64,000 nucleotides of DNA, from positions 248,001 to 312,000 of the forward strand of contig JBANDB010000009.1 in NCBI GenBank assembly GCA_037576215.1. Direction: 5' to 3'. Numbering within the stretch: position 1 is the stretch's first letter; each line of letters opens with the position of its first letter. A program made the translations under genes and the position numbers. The notes under the pieces were generated by a model. It ran no database searches, was not told where the DNA came from, and saw only the letters and a list, made by a program, of their open reading frames with translations. Shown piece by piece: positions 55,488-64,000 of the stretch. The DNA comes from Armillaria gallica. Lineage: Eukaryota; Basidiomycota; Agaricomycetes; Agaricales; Physalacriaceae.

Positions 55488-58400
55488 TCACTGGTCGTAT
55501 CCTCCAAAAGATAAAGAAGGTGGCAGTTCCCCGCCACAGTTGACCTCAATGTCATCTGTAAGCTCCAAGGTCACTATCGACGACGTTGTGAAAACGTCCC
55601 AGTCCAAAAAGCAGGTTGATTTCTGTGGCTTGCCGTTGACAGTTATGCTCTATATTGACATTAGCATGATTTTGAGTGATATGATTCCAAGGGTACCTTG
55701 ACATAGGTGCCGCTACCGAACCCTCGGCTCACGATGGTGGTAGTGGAATTCAACAGAGGATTATGAAACGATATCGAAGGGGAGTACGGCGAAGAGAGGA
55801 GATACTGTTTTGTAGCTGGCAACTACATCCCAGCGAGGTGGAAGAAGACAGGACTGCCCATCGCCCCTTTAAATATGATTTAACGGCAACATCATTGACT
55901 GCTAGATTCAAAGATACACACCAGAGTCTGTCAAGCGTCAGTTGCATGAAGAAAGGTAAAGAAAGGCGAGCGTACCATCGTTCCCAGGTAAACCATTTCG
56001 AGATGTGTTGAAGTATTGATTAATGGTCTCTCTTAGGCGACGCGCACTATAGCCAGGCTTGTCGGGATAGTGATATATATGCGGTATCTGCTGTGATGGC
56101 TCGTTTGTCGAATCGAAGTAGCCCTATCTGACGATTAAATGTCGGCTGATAAAATAATGTTAAGTGTACCCACATTATCAAACATCCAGTCAAGTCGTTC
56201 AATGAACTTCTTACGGCCGCCTTGCAGCTCAATAAGCTTGGCTGTGTCATGCGGGACATACTGCACAAATGAGCACGGTAACGTATCAAAAGTGTAAACG
56301 TATACCTGAGAATATACTATAGGAGACGTCTCATAGAACCCATCGCGACGGATGGCATTCAGAAAGCATGTCGATCCAGTTGGATCGTGAATGCTGCAAT
56401 GCCTTGGATCGGTGTAGTTCCACGTTCCGTTAGCAAAGCGGGGCCATTTATTCATCAGCAACATTGTAATACAAATTAAACTCGGTTATACCTGGAAGAA
56501 CCCGGAAATATCCTCCTCGATGTCCGGGACGCTGACGTTCCCATTCCATGAGTTCATAAAGTTCCGCGCTCTAGCAGCATACTTGTCATGAGAGATGAGC
56601 TATACGCACGTGGAAGAAGCGCAAACAAAGTCCAGACCTTCACAGCATCTTCAACCTTGTTCAGACCCTTGGCTACCTGTGAGATGGCGAATTCATCGAA
56701 AGCGTACTAAGGCATTCCTTGTCAGCGCGGAAAGACAAAGGAGATACTGGACACGAGAATTACCTCTATAGCACGCGAAACCTGTTTAGTGTTCGCGCCA
56801 CCACGATACGTCGTGTCTGAAGGAATGTAGCCTGAATAAAGGATGTCAGGCAGTTCGACCGACACGTTAGGATATACACACCCAGCTCTTTCCATACATC
56901 TGCTTCCCGGCCTTGGACATTCCAATTTGGTATTGGAGTTACTGGTGGCTGTACGAGCCGTCGGAATCAACCGGCTCCGAACCAGTTATTTACCGTACCC
57001 GTAGCTTTCCTTTCTTTACCGTTTACCACCATGTCGACATACTAGGTCTAAACGAGTTGCTATTTTCGTTCCCTCCCGTGCTCGAACTACAACATTTGGA
57101 GGGGTGTTCTCCGCGTCGGCGAGAAGTGCGTTGTACAGATCTTTATCGGAAACACCTAATGAAGAGGTGTGATTTTGATATCTTCGGATAGGTTACATCA
57201 GTTGTTGGGCTTGAAAGAAATGAATGGATTGACTTGGTGAAGAATTTTGCTAGGATGGGGTCACCATTTAGAGGTCATGAGAAACCCTTCGGTGTGATGA
57301 AGGAATTGAATCGACATACGACTCCCGCCTTGGACGAATCTTTATTGGTCTTCACGTGAATTTTGATATGAAAATGCACAGGAATACAGAACGTACTGCT
57401 TTGTTCCCATTTCACAACACTCAGGAAGCCAGCCCTCGTTCTTCTGGATATCGATCATCCCCAGAACAATATCTGCAAATCTTTGGGGGTCATGGAGCGA
57501 CATGAGAGGAAAGAATGTTCGGTAGGTATCCCACTGCACAAGTAAGATCAGCACGAAAGCCATGTAACAACGAAGTAGGTCTGACGTTACAATAAAACGA
57601 GTCGTAATAAGGCTCACTTGAAGACCACCCTGTATTTTCACCTGTCACTGAAAGAACATCATCAATCGTTGTCGTGTAGGCAGATAAATACGTGACTCAC
57701 GATCCGCAGGAGTGATATGAGCCCTGTAAAGCTAGTTTGTTGTTTTCAAGACCGGAAAAGGACGGACGTGAGAGGAAGACGCACGGAAGAGTACAGCAGA
57801 GTCGTTGTATTATCGGCCACGCCATTATTATTGACCTGCACTCTGCCGAGAATGTCCCGCCATTGAGCTTCGCTGTCTCGAACGACCCTCTCAAAGTCCC
57901 AGTCAGGAATTTCTTCCTCCGCATTGGTACACGTCTGTTCTACAGAGAGCAACGAGATGCCGACACGCGCTAGGATGGTAGTAGGTCCCGTTGTCGAGCC
58001 TGGAAACCCGACTAAACCACCGTGCTCGTATCCCCATGCTGCCAAAAAAAAATTACTGACAAGATAGAGCAGAAGAAGTCGGTTAGTGCTCACTATAGTA
58101 GTTGTTAGAGATGAGACTAGTCTACGAGTAAGAAAGTAAGAAGCTTGTTTACGGCGTAGGTAGTCTTAATGAAGCGGGTTCAACTTTACCTCGGAGGGAA
58201 AGTCTAAGTGTTGATTGAGCTGATTAACCACGCGGGTTCAGCAAATGCCTAAGTTCACTCGAATGTGGTGATGCGTAAGGCAAAGTAAATTGTAAGGTAA
58301 GGTCATACATTCGTTGGCGCAGTCCTTAAGTACTATTCTAACTACTGCGGGAGAAGGTTCCCAAGCATGCTAGTACAACTCATACAGAGTCGCGCGACTG

Positions 58401-59511
58401 CGGCCGAGAGGTTCGTAATATTAAGTAGGTAGTCATATGTTCGTAAGTAGCATAATATCGTGAGTGTCGTGAACATCGTACGATGGGAAGGAAGGCCGTA
58501 CTAGGGATACTGGAGAGATACCATAACAGTAGTGCTGCTGGATATCCCTCCCCCAGAGATCGGGATAGTTGATCTTATAAGGACCATATTCGACTGGCCC
58601 ACGGGAGTCAGCCTTGAAATCCACGCATGCATATGCATTGTAGCGGGCTATTCCAAACGAATCGGCAAAGCTCCCGCTAGCTATGTGTGTGTGTGTGAAA
58701 CACGGTACCAAAAGGTTGACGGGAAATAGGGACGCACCTGTCATGTGACCCGTCTCCGGGTTGATGAGCATCGTTATGTCATTGGCGCTAATCTGTCCAT
58801 CGTTCGTAACATCTAGAAAGATCCTAGGCGTAGTAGATTCTTCAGGGAAAGTGTATCGATGTAAGGTGGTCCGTTGTGTCGATGTAAGTTCAACTCTGAT
58901 TGAATTAGAGAGGTTAGAGAAATAGCCGGGCGAGGCATAGTCGTCAACTGAACCTAATGCCAAGCTTTGGTCAGTAAGATGGAATATCGCAAATTGTGAT
59001 CCGTATCATCAGGTAGTACATGACGCAGTATTTTCCTCGAGTCGATCGTCGTGAGGCATTGCTCAAACGCCGAACAGTTGTGTATGGGAAAAAGCTTGAA
59101 GTTCGATAAAGGGACTTGCTATTAAACAAGTTGAGCGACCAGTCGTAAGAAATCAAAAGGACGTACTCCTCCGGTCCCAGACTGATGTAGCTGCGAGAAG
59201 CCCGTGACATTATACCTGGCATCACCGTCGTAACCTGCGTGATTCAGGTTGAAATAAGCGTAGGGTTTGATAATCGAATATAAAATGCCCTACGTTTCCA
59301 GGCGAATCGGTGTCCATCCCTACTTTAACCATGCCATGGGGAACCGTCGCGCCTGTTTGATGTCTGTTCAACTCCCCAGCATGTACATACTGCTTTGAAA
59401 CAAACCAGGAAAATTATGTCCCCCATTGACTGTAAACAGATTGACGTATTGAAGGGGATCAAGAGCAGCGGCGACAGCTAGGAGCCAGCTGTACAGCGAT
59501 AGCAGCTTCAT
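55488..59511 (-). pseudogene. GH92 alpha-mannosidase, one premature stop near the C terminus
   Basis: Starts at ATG 59511 with a secretion signal (MKLLSLYSWLLAVAAAL) directly followed by YVNLFTVNGGHNFPG, then HGMVKVGMDTDSPGN, the usual GH92 N terminus. Many short introns. Downstream: DIVLGMIDIQKNEGWLPE, GYIPSDTTYRGGANTKQ, RNFMNSWNGNVSVPDI, DPTGSTCFLNAIRRDGFYE, YFDSTNEPSQQIP, LPGNDDSGAMGS. Then AGM-stop-LPATKQYLLSSPY, with TAG at 55823-55825 where the family has a Tyr-Pro pair; a 3-bp deletion would explain it. The frame reads on to TGA 55488-55490. GH92 enzymes are calcium-dependent exo-acting alpha-mannosidases that trim mannose from glycans. It converges with GH3 at 42 bp. If the stop is a sequence error the gene is intact. 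Confidence 0.8.
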
Positions 59512-60315
59512 GGGAGCACTAAAGCGAGCAGGACATGGTCAGCTGATAGCCATACGACCCAGAGTTTTCGAAGGACTTCTTTTCTTCCTTTTCAAGTGAA
59601 CTCTCGCATTCTCCTTGGTCAGCAGCGGGTGGTTCATGTTCACTATCACAGATCAGTGATGTTCCGAAGAAATGCCGGTATACGGTGTCTACAAAACCGT
59701 TCAACCAGTGTCGAGAAAACGAATGAAAGTGACTGTTGCCGAACGCTGAACGTTAATTTCCAATCTGATTTTCTCGAGTTTGACGCAAAACCACGTCACC
59801 CGTCGCGGCCCGTCCGCGGCGATGTAGGGCCGGTGCCATTCGCGTTCATGGTTGGCTGAATGGGCTAGAAAATCGTGCCTTCCATACGTCTTTCTTTGCT
59901 TGATATGCTAACGAAGGTCCCACTATCACCTTGGAAATGATTTGTGAGGGTCTCTCTCAACCCTTTGTTTGATCTCCGCCCCTATTAGTTGTTGGTATAT
60001 TTAGTAGTACTTTGCCATCTACTATTGTAGAATGACCATCCCCGGACGGCTTTGATAACATTTCTTATTGAACGCATGCAAGCATTTCCCCGTGTCGTTT
60101 TCTCCCGAGCCTGGACTGAAAGTCCCAATTTGCGAGTGTCATGTAAGTAGAGGCATACTATATTTCCTAAGACGAGAGTGAGGAAGGAGTGTGTCTATTC
60201 GTATGAAACATCGGTGATGCATAGACAATGAGGGAGAGATTGCAAAGCTAACCCGGACACGAGCAGACGAATAAAATAATCTATCAAATAAACACAGCGC
60301 CAGAAACACTAGCTC
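59512..60315. other. Intergenic, no supported gene
   Basis: This is the upstream region of the GH92 gene and the 3' flank of the next gene. The frame at 59596-59859 has no recognisable domain. Confidence 0.4.
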
Positions 60316-61762
60316 TCAGCTTTCCATCCTCTGCAATTTGCGCAATGACTTGATTGGCGCTGACGCTACACCATCCGTATCATCCTTCAATCGCGACATA
60401 TATTTCAGCTGTGCTTGCTCTGGTTCAGGCTCGCATTTTACCAACGGTGGAGAAACGTCGTCGTCGATGTCCGTATCCATATCCACATCTAACAACTGCT
60501 CCAACGGATTTCTCCAGAAGCTCGTCGAACAATCCGGGTCGGAAATTTCAGGGAAGTTGGGGGTGGGAACAAAGCTGACCGCGTTTTCGGAAATGGTTAT
60601 AGTCGCTGTGATCCTCTCTGATTTCCTGAGTAAGGCTACTTCGTTTTCCAAGGAAGCAATACGCCGTTCTTGGGATTGAAACTTTAGGCACAAAAGCTTG
60701 TAGAGCTCGGGTGATGGAGAGGGTATGGCAAAGGTGACAGGTTCACAGCCCAGGTCGGGAGGTATGGGCAAATTTACAGGATCACAAGGTTCCAGAGCAT
60801 GCGTTTTCGTCGACAGGGTTTCGTCGGCTAATGTGGGCGGGGCTGCGGGCCGGTCCTTCCAGCCCTTTGTACGCTGCCAAGACTCCAGGTAATCCTGAGC
60901 GTTCCTTGCAGGGAGCGCTGCGTTCTCGTTCGTATCCCATATCCAATCACCCCGAACCTCCTTTAGCCCGCTCATCCACCTGTTGGCCATAACGCCGCCC
61001 TCGATTTGCTCTTCATCAAGTTTGAATCCTTTCAGTCCCTTCAGCACCAATCGCTTCCAATCTACGGTTATCAGCACCCTAACTGCGAGAGAGGGGAAAA
61101 AAAAACTCACCAGATTTGACGGCATCTTTCTGATACTCCTCGTCCCCATACATCTCCCAAAACTCCTTCAGATATCTTGGGTGGGATAACAACCACCCCA
61201 TGCGATATCGTGCCAGGGTTCTATCAAACACTGCACACCTCCAGCTCCTTCCAACCCCCTCCTCACTCATCGCTCGCCTGACCTCTTCAAGAAACGCTTT
61301 GCAAAGCCTTGACACGTGCAGGATTCCGGTCTTGAACTCGCTCCACTCCTTGTCGTCCGCCAGGACCAACCGGAGGGAGCTCCACATAAATTCCCCCACG
61401 AACATCAGTGGTATACGATACACGTTCGGTACCACTGTTGTAGATCCGTCTGCCGAGGTGATAGTAGCCCATTTCGAACGATGTGTACGGCCTGGGACGG
61501 AGAATGAGTGGGTGACGAGATGTTTAACGATATCGTCTTTGGACCACGCCGATGCATCTCTGTAGTCCAGTTCGTCAGGATGGTCCCATCCCAAATCTTT
61601 GGCGGGTGAAGGTGAGTGAAGGTGGATGATTGCGTCGACTTGTTCTTCCTTCGGTTCTGATTTCACAATGGGAGCGGTTGGGTACTTCTGTGTTTTCTTT
61701 TGACGAATCCGGTGGCTGGGGTGCGAGTTCGAGCTAATGGAGTCTTTGGTAATGCGCGTCAT
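60316..61762 (-). CDS. Hypothetical protein, two exons, coiled coil
   Basis: A 465-residue model: exon 61762-61111, intron 61062-61110 (GTGAGT..CGTAG, 49 nt, branch-like CTGAT), exon 61061-60316. The N terminus is basic and Ser-rich. The middle is a Trp-rich globular part (EFMWSSLRLVLADDKEWSEF, RYRMGWLLSHPRYLKEFWEM). A Pro-rich linker and a short leucine-type coiled coil (EVALLRKSE) precede an acidic C terminus (DVDMDTDIDDD). There is no signal peptide or membrane helix, so it is probably nuclear or cytoplasmic. I do not recognise the family. The splice junction is supported because both exons keep a single long frame and join within a coherent segment. Confidence 0.6.
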
Positions 61763-64000
61763 GGTGGAACTGTGCTGCTGGCAAGAGAATTAGAAACATC
61801 CATGCTGAGAAGATATTTAGGAGATCCATACCGATTTCAAGGGTCAATAAATGACAAAAATTTAAATAATCCAAGCCTTAAAGTGGTGTTGGGGTATTGT
61901 AAGAGAGTCAAAGAGTCAAAGAAATGTTGTCCGAGGTGGTGGTGTGGTAGGTGAAAAAGGACCTGCCGAAAGCGGCAATTCCGATGTCAGCGCGACAACG
62001 TGATACTTGCGTCGCCGGTCGGTTTGTATATCGTCCCGTCGACCATATTGGGCTATAATTCTGATACAAAGTACATTGGTCTGTGTACCATGTAATATGA
62101 ATATTCGACCGGTTTCCCTCGCATCGTCATCTGTTATAACATAGCGCAATGAAGTCGCCCTAGCGGAGACTGTTATTTACCTCTGTAGCGGACATGACAA
62201 CTGTCAACTTCAGTCAATCAATAAATGATGCAGCTTCCAATGGTCGTGGGCGAGAAGTCCAGGTATAGGCTTTCAGTCTAAGAGATCTCCCTCAAATTTA
62301 TATTCAACAAGCGCCAGAATGAGTGATGTTTCTGTACGGATTCTGTTTTCCTAAATGCTTCAAGATGTCAACCCCAGAAAGTACCACAATTTCGGTCTCA
62401 GAAAGTGCATATCCAAAGGAAGAACGTGACTGAATAGGCCCAGTGGAGTCACAATGACTCAGAACCATCAAGGGAGCCTGGCAAGAAATTTGTAGAAGGT
62501 TCCATACCCAGGATCTGTCTGCAGTCGGACTATCATGATACAAGGAGATTTCGCATTACCAGGGTATACAGTAGCTTCGAAGCCGCGCGCAGAGATTAAG
62601 TGTCCGGGAAACGCTGAATTCCCTAAGCTCCCTGGGACCTCTAAGCCGCGCAACTTTCAAAGGTCGATTCTCTTTTACTTTCGGGGCTGGCTTCCTGGGC
62701 CGAGTTATATACAGAAAATTGTTGACCTTGTATGATAGGCCATGGGTTCCATGAGGCCTGGGATAATGTCGGAACACCTGATCTGGGAGTCTGATGCGTA
62801 ATGTATTAAATACTTATCGCCATGAATACCACTTTATCTAATCTGCTTCTGATGCCTTTGAATACCTATAATTTGGCTACCAAAGCTTATACGTAGCATG
62901 TTTCATCAAGGAGTGAATAGAAAAAGATGCTGAGATGACGGGAGAGTACAACCCTCATCGGCTACCGGTACGACTCAGCCGGTGTCAGGAATTGGCAATC
63001 AACGCTTGATGTCAAACCATCAGCTACCTTGCTCTTCGACAGGATTTCTTCTACACCTTACTGATTTTATCTTCTGATATCGGATTAGTGGCTTTACGAG
63101 CTTCGTTGTTTTCTGTCCCTTTAGTGGGCGCATTGGACCTTTCCCGCAAAGCAACACAATATTCAAGTCTTAACAACAAAATTTGCTGGGTCAGGTCTCG
63201 TCGGAGAAGCGTCACCTAGCGGGCCTAGGTTCTACTTCTTAAATAGCCCTCCGATTCTCTTTATTGTGCACCTATGTCTGACCAATGTCTGTAGGTCCTA
63301 ACAGAAAATACCGCAGTTTGCGCCAGTGACCACAGCCATAATCTGACCGGGAAACTTCCTTCAAGCCGTATTAACTCGAGCAGAGAACACAGTGGAATCT
63401 TCTACTTCATTCTATGGAATGACCTCAGGCTGACATCTTCGTCGTCAGGATCAGATACTATATTGACCTCCGTATCCAGGGCCATGCGAATAAATATCGC
63501 CGTTGCATTCATATTGAGAGCGTCAGTGCGGTCATTGCCTGTGATGGCACTGAACGTACATCTTTAGATTCACTTCCTCCAATTCAAAGCGGTATTGGTA
63601 CCTGTCCTACTCAGCGTCAGACACGAGGCGCGGATGACGCGATCCTTGTCCCGTTTTAGCTGACTGATCTTTGTCCCTTCTGCTTGCTTTGTCTTTCTAA
63701 TATTGCTGTGCAGGAAGATGGCAATATTTAAACGGAGCGCTAGCGCTATCAGTTCTACCTTCCATTCCTTTCCCTCTGTCTTTGCCCTGGTGGCACCTTT
63801 TCTCTTCTTCTTCCAGCCCACCAGTGAAATTACGGCGATGGCACAGAACATCACTCTGTTAGAGTCCAGGATTATCAATGAAACGGGAAGTCCTTGCTCT
63901 CGCTTGAAATGCGTCCAGAAAAGTGTGTCTGTTCGATTCTCTGCTAAAAACTTTATAGGCTCATAAATTGTCGCAGCCCGTGACTTTGATGTACGTTCAA
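61763..64000. other. No supported gene to the right edge
   Basis: Frames at 62535-62735 (plus), 63570-63878 (minus) and 63703-63966 (plus) are short and overlap one another on opposite strands. No domain, tRNA or repeat is recognised. The stretch may hold the promoter of the gene at 60316-61762 and exons of a gene continuing beyond the window. Confidence 0.35.

Noticed and set aside
1..64000. CRISPR arrays, bacterial operons, rRNA genes
   Set aside because: Spliced genes, LTR elements and tRNA introns show eukaryotic nuclear DNA. No regularly spaced repeat array of CRISPR type and no rRNA sequence was seen.

Overview
The window reads as nuclear DNA of a filamentous basidiomycete, most likely an Agaricomycete. 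The evidence is short GT..AG introns of about 45-60 nt in almost every gene, an F-box family of agaricomycete type, a RecQ-like helicase next to a DUF6589 protein, a chromodomain Ty3/Gypsy element, and a sugar transporter / GH3 / GH92 gene group. The species cannot be named from the sequence. The amount of decayed transposon sequence, plus lesions in two glycoside hydrolase genes, would fit a biotrophic or ectomycorrhizal lifestyle, but that is inference.

Layout. 1-8.8 kb is nearly gene-free: the tail of one CDS at the left edge, a short tandem repeat (about 3.0 kb), an intron-containing tRNA-Gly(UCC)-like gene (5.9 kb) and tRNA-like remnants (7.7-8.75 kb). 8.8-10.8 kb is a segmental duplication carrying an F-box gene; its second copy is at 44.4-46.3 kb. 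10.85-16.84 kb is a DNA-transposon-like element of about 6 kb with long imperfect terminal inverted repeats. It holds two convergent genes: a RecQ-family helicase (+) and a DUF6589 protein (-) with a plausible DDE triad. Both carry lesions. This is the most interesting object in the window. 16.9-32.0 kb is a repeat graveyard: an RT/RNase H element with direct terminal repeats is nested inside an older repeat family, whose uninterrupted copy lies inverted at 28.4-29.2 kb. A fold-back repeat and a 40-bp minisatellite are also present.

32.06-40.54 kb is a structurally complete chromovirus (Ty3/Gypsy) with two 455-bp LTRs, a 5-bp target duplication (AGGTG), a Tf1/sushi-like self-priming primer site, gag, and protease-RT-RNaseH-integrase-chromodomain. 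It is dead through 17 in-frame stops, all explicable as C-to-T changes (15 of them CGA to TGA). 42-43 kb holds the remains of an unrecognised intron-containing gene, and 44.0 kb a second tRNA-Gly(UCC)-like gene.

47-62 kb is the gene-dense end: a small two-exon hypothetical gene, then an MFS sugar transporter (-) divergent from a PA14-containing GH3 beta-glucosidase (+), which converges with a GH92 alpha-mannosidase (-) only 42 bp away. The transporter looks intact; both hydrolases carry premature stops. A two-exon gene of unknown function follows. I could support no gene in the last 2.2 kb.

All gene models were made by eye from reading frames and splice signals. Exon limits are approximate unless stated.
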